Part shown: piece by piece, positions 1 through 8,345 of the stretch
Numbering within the stretch: the stretch's first letter is position 1
Layout: each line of letters begins with the position of its first letter
Assembly: GCA_017554145.1 (NCBI GenBank)
Contig: JAFZIZ010000016.1
Coordinates: 1 to 64,000 of the forward strand
Reading direction: 5' to 3'
Length of the DNA: 64,000 bases
DNA from: Prevotella sp.
Lineage (GTDB): Bacteria > Bacteroidota > Bacteroidia > Bacteroidales > Bacteroidaceae
Program-made: the position numbers and the translations under genes
The notes under the pieces: generated by a model
The model's database searches: none
Seen by the model: the letters and a program-made list of their open reading frames with translations, nothing else
What the model was told of the DNA's origin: nothing

Positions 1-170
1 CTCCTTAATGTATTGATTCTCTATGAAACGGGTCCGTCGAAGACCTTTCTCCCTTTTCCCGGGCCGGCCCTCCGGCGCTGATCCGCCGGGGACCAGGCTT
101 CCGCTTTCGCGGGGCTTAATGACGGCTGGATCGGTATTCGGGGATATGGGTCTCCAAATAAATATATAGA
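1..170. other. GC-rich structured gene-free segment, possible ncRNA
   Basis: No ORF is credible here. Bases about 30-150 are clearly richer in G+C than the A+T-rich DNA that follows. Read on the minus strand they give a CCGC-GAAA-GCGG hairpin with a GNRA tetraloop, a 6-bp CCGGCG/CGCCGG hairpin and a GGTC/GACC hairpin. Local hairpins and a GNRA loop suggest a structured RNA or the end of a mobile element cut by the window edge. No known RNA family could be assigned, and no promoter match was seen beside it. Confidence 0.3.
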
Positions 171-229
171 TATATTTATTTTGCTTATAGTTCAATCTCC
201 CCATTTTTCTTACTGTCAAACTGTAAAAC

Positions 230-415
230 TGTCAAAAGTCGTACTGAAAAAGTTGACACTTGCCCCTGATTTAGTTGCCCCTTTTCCTAAGAAAGTTGAC
301 ATTCACTAACTGTGATCTGTGATTTGTGACGATTGCTAATTGAGATTTGAGACTGAGATTTCGCAAACTGAAAAACTGAAAATTGAAAACTGAAATAACT
401 GAAATCTGAAACGCT
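230..415. repeat. Low-complexity intergenic repeats
   Basis: A 10-base direct repeat AAAGTTGACA occurs at 249-258 and 292-301. It is followed by degenerate short repeats of the actgaaa/attgaaa type at 365-411 and gtgatctgtgattt-like runs near 310-355. The DNA is not coding. Similar short reiterated intergenic strings occur elsewhere in the window (28687-28718, 35208-35248, 60401-60430). Confidence 0.5.
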
Positions 416-442
416 TAAGAAGGAAAAAATCTATCGAAATCC

Positions 443-473
443 TTGCGACTTTCAAATAAATTATTTACTTTTG
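443..473 (+). promoter_or_regulatory. Predicted promoter upstream of the BspA-like gene
   Basis: TTG at 443-445, 20 bases, then TACTTTTG at 466-473 fit the Bacteroidetes -33/-7 consensus. The next gene starts at 756, so the predicted 5' leader is about 275 bases long. That is unusual for this genome, where other predicted leaders are mostly short. Confidence 0.55.
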
Positions 474-479
474 CCAATG

Positions 480-755
480 TAATGATTGAAGTTGAACTCT
501 AAAACATTGAATGCCTATGGGCTGAGATAGATAAAAATGGACATATAGGATGAACATCCACTTTTGATTCTTGTCTCCCTAATATCGCCAAATATAAGAG
601 ACAATCAAGAACAAAGTAGATAGTTCGCGCCTGATGGCGTGGGCTTTTACTCGTTTAGATTGTTAGGCGTTTGGCGACGCTTGGGAGACGTAGACGAAGT
701 AAATTGTCCACGTTTTCTTTTTGTTTTCAAATAACCTAATAATAACTTAAAACAA
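480..755 (+). promoter_or_regulatory. Long, possibly structured 5' leader of the BspA-like gene
   Basis: This stretch holds no ORF of its own. It contains a TTGTCTC/GAGACAA inverted repeat (about 570-607), a short CGCC-TGAT-GGCG hairpin at 628-639 and a GCGT/ACGC hairpin near 667-682. The G+C-rich patch 620-700 between A+T-rich flanks suggests a folded leader, but it matches no riboswitch I recognise. Confidence 0.3.
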
Positions 756-2243
756 ATGATTATGAAAAAACAATTACTATTACTCGCGATGATGTTGTCG
801 ATGGCGGCCAATGTCTTTGCCGTTGAAGTTGAAATCGACGGTCTTTGGTATGAAGTAGTTTCGAAGACTAAAGAAGCTAAGGTTATCAAGTCCAAGAATA
901 ACAATTATTATGGCGACATCGTGATTCCCTCATCTGTGGAATACAAGGGATCTAATTATAGTGTGACAAGTATAGGAGAAAATGCTTTCTATGCTTGTGG
1001 AAGTCTGACATCCATTGCAATTAATTATGGTGTAAAAACCATAGAACGTGCCGCTATCTATTATTGCTGGAACTTGACCTCTGTTACGATTCCCAACAGC
1101 GTGACGACTATTGAAGACTACGCTTTTTCTCGTTGTTACCGTCTGACTTCCATCACAATTCCTGGTAGCGTGGTTAATTTTGGAGGAAGTGTTTTTGATG
1201 ATTGTAATAATCTTACCAAAGTCACAATCCTCAACGGTGTGACGAGCATTGGAGGCGCAGCTTTTGCAAGATGTAGCAGTCTATCCTCTGTCACGATTCC
1301 CAACAGCGTGACAAAAATAGAGAGCAATGCTTTCTTGGATTGTAGGAATCTGGCCTCTATAACGATTCCTAATAATGTCACGAGCATTGAAAACTATGTG
1401 TTCTATAATTGCAGCAGTCTGACTTCTGTCACGATTCCCAACAACGTAACGAACATAGGGTATAGAGCTTTCGAAGGATGTAGCAACCTGATGACAATTA
1501 CCATCGGCAGTGGAGTGAAAACTATCTACGAAAGAGCCTTTGCAAACTGTCCAGAACTAACTGATGTGTATTGCTATGCAGAGAAAGTTCCTAGTATGAT
1601 GGACCAAAATAGAAACCCCAGTACCGACGCTTTTGAGGACTCTTTTATTGAATATGTTATACTACATGTTCCCCAAGCCTCAATCAACACCTATAAATCA
1701 GTAGCTCCTTGGAGCGGTTTCAAAAATATCATAAGTTTAGAAGGGCCAACTCCAGAAACGCAGAAGTGCGCTACACCAATCATCAGTTATGACAATGGCA
1801 AACTAAAGTATGATTGCGAAACAGATGGAGTTGAGTTCATTAGCGAGATTACTGATGTGGACATCAAGAGGTATTATGATGCTACGATTTCGCTTACAGC
1901 AACTTATAATATCAGTGTTTATGCTACTAAATCTGGTTATGATAATAGTGATGTTGCAACAGCAACACTCTGTTGGATAGATCAAGAACCTCAAATAGAT
2001 GGCATTATCAATGAGGAGAAAAGGGTGGTTGCAGACGCAGTTCTTATACAGAGCAATGGTGGAGTACTAACGATTCAAGGTGTTGATGATGGTACAAAAG
2101 TGAATGTCTATAATTCGGCTGGCGTACTGACTGGCTCTGCAATAGGTAAAAATGGACAAGCAATGATAAATACAAACCTTCAAACAGGTAGCATCGCTAT
2201 TGTCATGATAGGAGATAAGGCAGTGAAGGTAATAGTAAAATAG
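756..2243 (+). CDS. BspA-like leucine-rich repeat surface protein
   Basis: Probable secreted or surface-anchored adhesin-type protein. A signal peptide is visible (MKKQ, a Leu/Met-rich core, cleavage after about Ala20 counted from the second Met at 762, the more canonical start). Residues about 70-285 are tandem LRR_5-type repeats of about 23 residues with the recurring core TSVTIPNSVT.IE..AF. The segment at about 290-330 (TYKSVAPWSGFKNI) is the usual cap of this family. The C-terminal 80 residues (VNVYNSAGVLTG and a final VKVIVK) resemble the type A sorting domain of type IX secretion cargo, so export through that system is inferred. BspA repeats bind host matrix proteins in some relatives; the ligand here cannot be told. 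A terminator follows at 2335. Confidence 0.85.
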   Translation: MIMKKQLLLLAMMLSMAANVFAVEVEIDGLWYEVVSKTKEAKVIKSKNNNYYGDIVIPSSVEYKGSNYSVTSIGENAFYACGSLTSIAINYGVKTIERAAIYYCWNLTSVTIPNSVTTIEDYAFSRCYRLTSITIPGSVVNFGGSVFDDCNNLTKVTILNGVTSIGGAAFARCSSLSSVTIPNSVTKIESNAFLDCRNLASITIPNNVTSIENYVFYNCSSLTSVTIPNNVTNIGYRAFEGCSNLMTITIGSGVKTIYERAFANCPELTDVYCYAEKVPSMMDQNRNPSTDAFEDSFIEYVILHVPQASINTYKSVAPWSGFKNIISLEGPTPETQKCATPIISYDNGKLKYDCETDGVEFISEITDVDIKRYYDATISLTATYNISVYATKSGYDNSDVATATLCWIDQEPQIDGIINEEKRVVADAVLIQSNGGVLTIQGVDDGTKVNVYNSAGVLTGSAIGKNGQAMINTNLQTGSIAIVMIGDKAVKVIVK

Positions 2244-2334
2244 TATACAATGAAAAAGCCTTTATTTCCTTCCCTTAAAATAAACTGGGAACGATTCCGA
2301 ATAATTCACATTGACTTTTTGTAGACAAAACGAT

Positions 2335-2368
2335 AAGAGGTCAGTTTGTCAACTGCCCTCTTTCTTTT
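2335..2368 (+). terminator. Rho-independent terminator after the BspA-like gene
   Basis: AAGAGG (2335-2340) and CAGTT (2342-2346) pair with AACTG (2351-2355) and CCTCTT (2357-2362), with one mismatch. The stem is followed by TTCTTTTGTT. Confidence 0.7.
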
Positions 2369-2441
2369 GTTAAATTTTTGTTATTTCTTTCCCTTTAGTC
2401 GATGATTGAAGGGGATTTCATCCGTTAATGCTCAATCGCAT

Positions 2442-2472
2442 TTGGTGGGTTGGAATAAATGTTGTAACTTCG
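2442..2472 (+). promoter_or_regulatory. Possible promoter of the transposase gene
   Basis: TTG at 2442-2444, 20 bases, then TAACTTCG at 2465-2472. The -7 box has C instead of T at one conserved position. It lies 12 bases before the ATG at 2485 and therefore favours that start over the in-frame ATG at 2428. Confidence 0.35.
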
Positions 2473-2484
2473 CGCTTCAATATG

Positions 2485-3597
2485 ACAGAAGAGCAGATTG
2501 CAGAGAAGAAGAAACATGCGGGGGAAAAGAAAACCTCGATGAAACGTCGTGATGACTATCACGACTATACAGAACGGCGCATGTATATGATTACCTTGGA
2601 GGTAGAAGGGCGGCGACCTCTGTTTGGAAAGATCGTGGGCGATGCCTTTGCTCCGCAAGGTAGCAAAGACGAGCCTCGTATAGAACTGACAGAACTGGGG
2701 AAGGTGGTACAGAGTGAATGGCTCGGCATTCATGGCTACTATCCGCAGATTGAGGTGAAGGCTGTGCAGATGATGCCTGACCACATGCATGGCATCCTCT
2801 TTGTGAGAGATAGGCTGCCCGTGCACCTAGGGCAAGTGATTTCCGGCTTTAAAGCAGGATGCAGAAGGGCGGAGAAGGCTTTGATTGCTGCGGTAGAACC
2901 GCAGCCTGCGGGAAAGAAAGCCTTGATTGCTGCGGAAAAGCCGCAGCCTACGGAGAAGATGGATGGTTATCTGCAGGTGTCGGCTTTGCCGTCACGAGAG
3001 TATCGCCCACTTTTCGCCAAAGGCTATAACGACTTGATACTCCGCTCCTACGATGAACTTCCTACTTGGTTGAATTATCTACATGATAACCCGAGGCGAT
3101 TGATGATGAAGCGCACTCGCCCAGAGTGGCTACATCCTTTCTTTGATTTCCGTATAGGAAAGCACTGCTATAGCGGTATAGGGAATCGTAACTTACTAAC
3201 GGCTCCGAAACGAATGGCAGTCCGTGTGTCACGACGGCTTAGCGAAACTGAGATATTATCAGTAATGGCGCAATATCTTGAAGAGGCCAGAAAGGGGGCG
3301 GTGCTTGTATCTCCAGCCATTTCTCCTGGTGAGAAGCGAGTGATGAGGGCAGCATTTGATGCAGGTTTACCGACTATCGTGATTATGGAAAACGGTTTTA
3401 CGTCTTTGTCAAAGCCTCATGGTGAGCAGTTTTATGCTTGTGCCAAAGGATTATTGCTGATGCTTTCGCCATGGGAGCATCATAATGAGAAGCGCAAACT
3501 TACAGCCGAACAATGTAAACAGATGAATCTGATGACGTTGGATTTATGCGAGATTCATCATCACGGCTGTGAAGATGCGACCAGAATTGATGCCTAA
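2485..3597 (+). CDS. REP-associated tyrosine (Y1/HUH) transposase with extra C-terminal domain
   Basis: Single-strand DNA transposase of the IS200-like/RAYT class. Numbered from an in-frame ATG at 2428, the HUH motif MPDHMHG lies at 117-122 and the candidate catalytic Tyr in NYLHDNPRRL at 217. That N-terminal 19 residues would precede the start chosen here, MTEEQ at 2485, which follows a promoter-like sequence. Between the two motifs sits a duplicated 14-residue segment (ALIAA..PQP) encoded by a 42-bp tandem repeat with palindromes. Residues 262-375 form a second domain (LVSPAISPGEK, GLPTIVIMENGF, GEQFYACAKG) that looks like a SLOG/DprA-type Rossmann fold and is not part of the basic transposase. 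The last 18 codons overlap the 3' end of pgeF tail to tail. No flanking IS ends were identified, so it is probably a domesticated single-copy gene. The transposase domain is a firm call; the second domain is inferred from pattern only. Confidence 0.75.
   Translation, partial: TEEQIAEKKKHAGEKKTSMKRRDDYHDYTERRMYMITLEVEGRRPLFGKIVGDAFAPQGSKDEPRIELTELGKVVQSEWLGIHGYYPQIEVKAVQMMPDHMHGILFVRDRLPVHLGQVISGFKAGCRRAEKALIAAVEPQPAGKKALIAAEKPQPTEKMDGYLQVSALPSREYRPLFAKGYNDLILRSYDELPTWLNYLHDNPRRLMMKRTRPEWLHPFFDFRIGKHCYSGIGNRNLLTAPKRMAVRVSRRLSETEILSVMAQYLEEARKGAVLVSPAISPGEKRVMRAAFDAGLPTIVIMENGFTSLSKPHGEQFYACAKGLLLMLSPWEHHNEKRKLTAEQCKQMNLMTLDLCEIHHHGCEDATRIDA
2870..2953 (+). repeat. 42-bp tandem repeat with two REP-like palindromes inside the transposase gene
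   Basis: Two copies with a 42-base period. Each carries the same 7-bp stem: GCTGCGG 2887-2893 with CCGCAGC 2899-2905, and GCTGCGG 2929-2935 with CCGCAGC 2941-2947. Loops are 5 bases (TAGAA and AAAAG). The unit is a multiple of three and keeps the frame open. Confidence 0.8.
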
Positions 3598-4299
3598 GCG
3601 ACGGGCAGAGAAATAGTCGGAAGCTTGTTGATAGGTGCAGATATCAGACATATAGATATCTGTGATGCCTGCGTCCTCTAACTGTAGACGATTGCACATC
3701 GGAAGGTCGATGTGCCATTTGGCATAACGGTGACTGATGGCAGACATATCGAAGCCGGCATCGGCAAACTGCTGGTAGACTTCATCCCCTACCTCAAAAC
3801 TCTCGAGGGAGATACCAGGACCTATGACGGCTTTCATCTCTGAGGGCAGAGAGCCGTAGGTCTTACACATCGCCTCAACAGCCACACGGACGATACGCTG
3901 TACCGTGCCTCGCCAACCAGCATGGACGGCACAGACTGCATGATGAGCCTCATCATATATTATAATAGGTATACAGTCAGCAGTAGAGACTCCGATACAC
4001 AACTGGGGTACATCCGTCATCACGGCATCCACCCCTTCGATGACTTCCTGTTGGGGAGCATCTATACGACGGACCTCCGTACCATGCACCTGATGGGGCA
4101 TGATGATATGATTGTCGGGAATATCAAGCAGAGTGGCCAATGCATGAAGGTTCTGGGCGATATGCTCAGCATCATCACCACAATACCGGTTGATATTAAA
4201 ACTGGAATAGTTGCCTTCGCTGACGCCTCCATGACGGGTCGTGCTGAAAGCAACAGCATGCGGTCCTAAGTCGTAATAAGTAAGTACAGGACTATTCAT
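3544..4299 (-). CDS. pgeF: Peptidoglycan editing factor PgeF / laccase-domain protein (YfiH family)
   Basis: 251 residues, the usual length of the family (formerly polyphenol oxidase YfiH). Characteristic motifs are TTRHGGVS near the N-terminus, [23 protein letters not shown] and IGPGI, which supply the metal-binding His/Cys residues. E. coli YfiH removes wrongly incorporated L-Ser from peptidoglycan precursors, and other members act on purine nucleosides; which applies here is open. It overlaps the end of obg by 8 bases (start codon 4297-4299, obg stop at 4292) and is the last gene of the hpt-adk-obg-pgeF operon. Its 3' end overlaps the transposase gene by 54 bases. Confidence 0.9.
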   Translation of the reverse strand: MNSPVLTYYDLGPHAVAFSTTRHGGVSEGNYSSFNINRYCGDDAEHIAQNLHALATLLDIPDNHIIMPHQVHGTEVRRIDAPQQEVIEGVDAVMTDVPQLCIGVSTADCIPIIIYDEAHHAVCAVHAGWRGTVQRIVRVAVEAMCKTYGSLPSEMKAVIGPGISLESFEVGDEVYQQFADAGFDMSAISHRYAKWHIDLPMCNRLQLEDAGITDIYMSDICTYQQASDYFSARRLGINSGRIFTAVMMNLA

Positions 4300-5452
4300 C
4301 CTCTTCGTATTCGAAATCCTCTAAGTCCTCGACTTCGTCATCATCCAGATACTCAATATCCTCGTCTTCACCCTCGTCAGCCAACTCCTGCGCAAAGGAA
4401 GACATATCCTTGTCGCGATGTACCAGCGTGTCCTCTGCTATCACGGTAGCCAACTTATTGCTCTCTGCATTGAGTTCTGCCCAAAGGACATCCTTGAGTT
4501 CGTCAAGTCCCATATTGGCAACGGCAGAGATAAAGACCACAGGAAGATCGTCGGGCAATGTCTCACGAAGCATATCGATGAGTTCAGCATCCAACAGGTC
4601 GCACTTGGTAACGGCAAGGACACGATGCTTTTCGAGCATGTCGGGATTAAACTGTGCCAACTCATTGAGAAGAATCTCGTATTCCCGTTTGATATCATCG
4701 GTATCGCCTGGCACCAAGAAGAGCAACAGGGAATTACGTTCGATATGACGCAGGAAACGAAGTCCAAGACCTTTACCCTCACTGGCACCCTCGATAATAC
4801 CAGGGATATCAGCCATCACGAACGACTTACCGTCGCGATAGCCTACAATGCCCAATGAAGGTTCCATCGTGGTAAAGGGATAGTTGGCAATCTTCGGACG
4901 AGCATTCGAGAGAGAAGATACCAGCGTCGACTTACCAGCATTGGGAAAACCTACGAGTCCGACATCAGCCAACAGTTTCAACTCCAGAATGACTGTCATC
5001 TCCTGCATAGGTTCTCCTGGCTGTGCATAACGTGGAGCCTGATTCGTGGCAGAGCGGAACTGGAAATTACCCAATCCGCCACGACCACCTTTCAGCAATA
5101 CTATCTCCTGTCCGTCGTAAGTGATATCGCAGACATACTTACCCGTCTCCGCATTGTAGACCACTGTGCCGCAAGGTACATCGATATACACATCCTTACC
5201 GTCGGTACCATGACACTTGTCGCGACCACCGTTGCCTCCATGCTCTGCAAAGATATGACGCTCATAGCGCAGATGGAGCAGCGTCCAGTAGTTGTGATTA
5301 CCACGCAGAATGATGCTACCGCCCTTACCACCGTCACCACCATCAGGACCGCCATTAGGGTTATACTTCACGTGACGGAGATGCATAGATCCCCGTCCAC
5401 CCTTTCCTGAACGGCAAAGTATCTTGACGTAGTCTACAAAATTCGATTCCAT
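4292..5452 (-). CDS. obgE: Obg family ribosome-assembly GTPase
   Basis: 386 residues. The N-terminal Obg fold is glycine-rich ([26 protein letters not shown]). The G domain shows GFPNAGKS (P loop), DIPGIIEGA (G3) and TKCD (G4). The C-terminus is a short strongly acidic tail instead of a full Obg C-terminal domain. The protein binds the 50S subunit during assembly and links growth to GTP levels. It lies between adk and pgeF in one minus-strand operon. The 41-base gap to adk holds a direct repeat CGGAATAATC (5463-5472 and 5481-5490). Confidence 0.95.
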   Translation of the reverse strand: MESNFVDYVKILCRSGKGGRGSMHLRHVKYNPNGGPDGGDGGKGGSIILRGNHNYWTLLHLRYERHIFAEHGGNGGRDKCHGTDGKDVYIDVPCGTVVYNAETGKYVCDITYDGQEIVLLKGGRGGLGNFQFRSATNQAPRYAQPGEPMQEMTVILELKLLADVGLVGFPNAGKSTLVSSLSNARPKIANYPFTTMEPSLGIVGYRDGKSFVMADIPGIIEGASEGKGLGLRFLRHIERNSLLLFLVPGDTDDIKREYEILLNELAQFNPDMLEKHRVLAVTKCDLLDAELIDMLRETLPDDLPVVFISAVANMGLDELKDVLWAELNAESNKLATVIAEDTLVHRDKDMSSFAQELADEGEDEDIEYLDDDEVEDLEDFEYEEDE

Positions 5453-5493
5453 CTTAATTAGTCGGAATAATCTGAATATTCGGAATAATCAGA

Positions 5494-6066
5494 CTAAATA
5501 TTATCAATAACAGCGCAGATGTCTGAGAAGATACGCTCCAAAGAACCCAAACCATTGATATGATGGTGCAGACCTTCTTGTTTATACCATTCAATCAACG
5601 GCTGTGTCTGAGAGTGATATACTACCAGACGCTTCTTGATAGTCTCCTCATTATCGTCGGCACGACCACTCTCCTGACCACGTTTGATGAGACGTGTCAT
5701 CAGTTCCTCCTCAGGAACATCCAACTCCAACATAGCAGCCACCTTATCGCCACGCTCTTCCAGCATCTTCTTCAGTGCCTCAGCCTGCGGGATAGTACGG
5801 GGGAAACCATCAAAGATGACCCCTTTATGGCCACGACCGAAAGAGTCGTAAACACTGGCAAGAATACTAACCATCAACTCATCGGGAATCAACTGTCCGT
5901 TATCAATATATCCCTTGGCTGTCTTACCCAGTTCGGTACCATTCTTTATCTCACTACGTAACACATCACCTGTAGAGATATGCTCCAGACCATACTTCTC
6001 AATCAGCAGGTCACTCTGTGTTCCTTTGCCAGAGCCAGGGGCTCCAAAGATTACAATATTCTTCAT
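5494..6066 (-). CDS. adk: Adenylate kinase
   Basis: 190 residues from the Met at 6066. The P loop GAPGSGKGTQ lies at residues 7-16, followed by the AMP-binding region (STGDVLR), GFPRT and a short LID (RLIKRG). The short-LID type is common in Bacteroidetes. It catalyses ATP + AMP = 2 ADP. The frame stays open upstream to an ATG at 6198 that would overlap the hpt stop, but those 44 residues precede the conserved start MKNIVIFGAPG and match nothing in the family. The 6067-6194 stretch is more likely a spacer. Confidence 0.93.
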   Translation of the reverse strand: MKNIVIFGAPGSGKGTQSDLLIEKYGLEHISTGDVLRSEIKNGTELGKTAKGYIDNGQLIPDELMVSILASVYDSFGRGHKGVIFDGFPRTIPQAEALKKMLEERGDKVAAMLELDVPEEELMTRLIKRGQESGRADDNEETIKKRLVVYHSQTQPLIEWYKQEGLHHHINGLGSLERIFSDICAVIDNI

Positions 6067-6194
6067 TTTGATTTTCAAATTTATTTTGTCTTTCTTTACT
6101 TGGTTTTCTTTACCTTTTTTATACCATACGTCGGTAATGAGGTCGCTTTGTTGCGCCTCTAAGTCACTCGGTAGATGTGGCAGTTTTACTTCTC

Positions 6195-6734
6195 TCATTT
6201 GCTCACTAATGAATAAATTTCTTTAAGTCCTCGTCCTTGCTGGTCATAATCTAAGCCATAACCTACAATAAAGTCATTGGGAATCGAGAAGGCAGCATAG
6301 TCGATAGTCAAGTCCACCTTCAACTTCTCAGGTTTCACAAACAAGGTACAGATATGCACAGAGGCTGGATGACGGGTGCCGAGAGACTCTATCATCTGTT
6401 TCATCGTCAGACCACTCTCCACGATATCCTCCACGATAATAACGGTACGACCTGTCAAGTCCTCGTTGATGCCCAGCACTTCATGAACCTTTCCTGTAGA
6501 TGTCGTTCCCTGATAGGAAGCCAACTTCACAAAAGATATCTCACAAGGTATCGTCATCTCACGCATCAAGTCGGCGGCAAAGATAAACGAGCCATTCAGC
6601 ACACCCAAGAGTAGCGGATTCTTACCTTCCATATCCTTACTCAACTGCTTCGCCACTTCTTTTACACGCTCCTTGATAACATCCTCAGAGATAGATGTCT
6701 CGAACGTCTTGTCCTTGATTTTTACGATACTCAT
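6195..6734 (-). CDS. hpt: Hypoxanthine phosphoribosyltransferase
   Basis: 179 residues, type I phosphoribosyltransferase for purine salvage (hypoxanthine or guanine + PRPP to IMP or GMP). The PRPP-binding motif is VIIVEDIVESGLT, and GVLNGSFIFAADL and VGYGLDYDQQGR are the other hallmark segments. It is the first gene of a minus-strand operon with adk, obg and pgeF, grouping nucleotide supply with a GTPase that senses it. A possible -7 box lies at 6760-6767. Confidence 0.95.
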   Translation of the reverse strand: MSIVKIKDKTFETSISEDVIKERVKEVAKQLSKDMEGKNPLLLGVLNGSFIFAADLMREMTIPCEISFVKLASYQGTTSTGKVHEVLGINEDLTGRTVIIVEDIVESGLTMKQMIESLGTRHPASVHICTLFVKPEKLKVDLTIDYAAFSIPNDFIVGYGLDYDQQGRGLKEIYSLVSK

Positions 6735-6759
6735 AAGGCCTTATTTTGCTAATTTGCTA

Positions 6760-6767
6760 CAAAATTA
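6760..6767 (-). promoter_or_regulatory. Possible -7 box of the hpt operon
   Basis: The minus strand reads TAATTTTG, matching TAnnTTTG, 26 bases before the hpt ATG. No clear -33 TTG at the right spacing was found. Confidence 0.35.
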
Positions 6768-6811
6768 CTAATTTTTCGGCAAAGAATAGCCATGGATTAG
6801 TATATTTTTCT

Positions 6812-6819
6812 TATTTTTG
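6812..6819 (+). promoter_or_regulatory. -7 box directly before nnr (near-leaderless)
   Basis: TATTTTTG ends 8 bases before the nnr ATG at 6828. A start site 5-8 bases downstream would give an mRNA with almost no leader. A -33 TTG was not found at the expected spacing. Confidence 0.4.
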
Positions 6820-6827
6820 CAACTGCA

Positions 6828-8342
6828 ATGAAGATATTCACTGGTGCTCAGATCAAAGAGCTTGACAAATACACCATCGAACACGAACCGATATCCAGTA
6901 TCGATTTGATGGAACGTGCGGCTAAGACATTGACGCGCGCCATCACTGATGTATGGAATAATGCGGTGCCTGTCGTTGTATTTGCAGGTCCTGGCAATAA
7001 CGGTGGCGATGCCTTGGCCGTTGCCCGTATGCTGGGCGACTTCGGCTATCAGGTGAGTGTCTATCTCTTTAATATCAGTGGACATCTCTCTGAGGACTGT
7101 GCTATCAATAAGAAACGGCTGATAGACTCCAAGCGTGCCAAGGACTTCATTGAGGTGACACAAGAGTTCGACCCGCCCCGTTTGGAGAAAGGCATGTTAG
7201 TCATCGACGGACTCTTTGGCTCTGGACTTAACAAACCATTGGCTGGTGGTTTTGCCTCACTGGTGAAATACATCAACTCCGCACCAGCAGAGGTCGTGTC
7301 TATTGATGTTCCCTCTGGTCTGATAACAGAGGACAATACCTATAATGTCCGTGCCAATATCATTCAAGCGAACCTCACGCTGACACTCCAACAACCCAAA
7401 CTCGCCTTCCTCTTCCCAGAGAACCAACAGTTCATCGGGAAACTCCGTGTGCTGGACATCCGTTTAAGTCAGGAAGGTATCGACAAGACGGAGGCCAGTT
7501 ATTCGATTGTGGAAGAATCGTATGTACGCTCTCTGCTCTTAGACCGTAATCCATTTGCCCATAAGGGACAGATGGGACATGCACTTATGATAGCAGGCAG
7601 TTATGGAATGGCAGGAGCCGCTATTCTCGCCTCTCGTGCCTGTCTTCGCTCTGGAGTGGGTAAGATCACTATCCATACACCTAAGAAAAACAGGAATATC
7701 CTACAGATTGCCATCCCTGAGGCTGTGCTTCAGTTTGACCCAGAAGAGACGATTTTCTCTGAGGCAACAGACACAGAGGGTTTTGATGCACTGGGTATCG
7801 GGCCTGGTCTTGGGCAAAGTGAGACAACGGCCATTCCATTGATTGCCCAACTGCGCCGCAGTACTTGTCCTGTAGTGGCTGATGCCGATGCTTTGAATAT
7901 CCTTGCCAACCATCGTGCATGGATACAGCAACTGCCCAAAGGTATCATCATGACTCCCCATCCGAAAGAGTTCGACCGCATGGAAGGACACTCTGCCGAT
8001 AGTTACGAACGGTTGACCAAGGCACGTCATCTTGCAGAACGCCTACAGGGTTATGTCATCCTGAAAGGACGCTATACTGCTATCTGTCTGCCTGACGGTC
8101 ATGTATTCTTCAATCCGACAGGTAATGCAGGAATGGCAACAGCAGGAAGTGGTGATGTGCTGACGGGTATTATTACTGCCCTTCTTGCCAGAGGCTATAA
8201 GCCAGCAGATGCCTGTGTGGTAGGTGTCTATCTGCATGGTCTTGCAGGTGATCTCGCTGTTCGCGACTTAGGCGAAGAAAGTTTGGTTGCTGAAGATATC
8301 ATCCGTTATCTGTCACGTGCCTTCAAACGATTGAAAGAATAA
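6828..8342 (+). CDS. nnr: Bifunctional NAD(P)H-hydrate epimerase / ADP-dependent NAD(P)H-hydrate dehydratase
   Basis: 504 residues, the full-length fused form. The N-terminal YjeF domain (about 1-215) has GPGNNGGDALAVAR and DGLFGSGLNKP and epimerises damaged NAD(P)HX. The C-terminal ribokinase-like domain (about 225-500) has ADADALN, MTPHPKEFDRM and AGSGDVLTG with the catalytic Asp, and dehydrates S-NAD(P)HX using ADP. This is a nicotinamide cofactor repair enzyme. The gene diverges from hpt and is followed after 3 bases by a DUF4831 gene, so the two are probably cotranscribed. Confidence 0.95.
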   Translation: MKIFTGAQIKELDKYTIEHEPISSIDLMERAAKTLTRAITDVWNNAVPVVVFAGPGNNGGDALAVARMLGDFGYQVSVYLFNISGHLSEDCAINKKRLIDSKRAKDFIEVTQEFDPPRLEKGMLVIDGLFGSGLNKPLAGGFASLVKYINSAPAEVVSIDVPSGLITEDNTYNVRANIIQANLTLTLQQPKLAFLFPENQQFIGKLRVLDIRLSQEGIDKTEASYSIVEESYVRSLLLDRNPFAHKGQMGHALMIAGSYGMAGAAILASRACLRSGVGKITIHTPKKNRNILQIAIPEAVLQFDPEETIFSEATDTEGFDALGIGPGLGQSETTAIPLIAQLRRSTCPVVADADALNILANHRAWIQQLPKGIIMTPHPKEFDRMEGHSADSYERLTKARHLAERLQGYVILKGRYTAICLPDGHVFFNPTGNAGMATAGSGDVLTGIITALLARGYKPADACVVGVYLHGLAGDLAVRDLGEESLVAEDIIRYLSRAFKRLKE

Positions 8343-8345
8343 GTC

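Noticed and set aside
2428-3597. Complete IS200/IS605-type insertion sequence
   Set aside because: No tnpB partner and no subterminal end hairpins were found around the gene. A single domesticated RAYT is more likely.
6067-6198. N-terminal extension of adenylate kinase by 44 residues
   Set aside because: The conserved protein begins at MKNIVIFGAPG. The extension matches no family feature and starts inside the hpt stop region.
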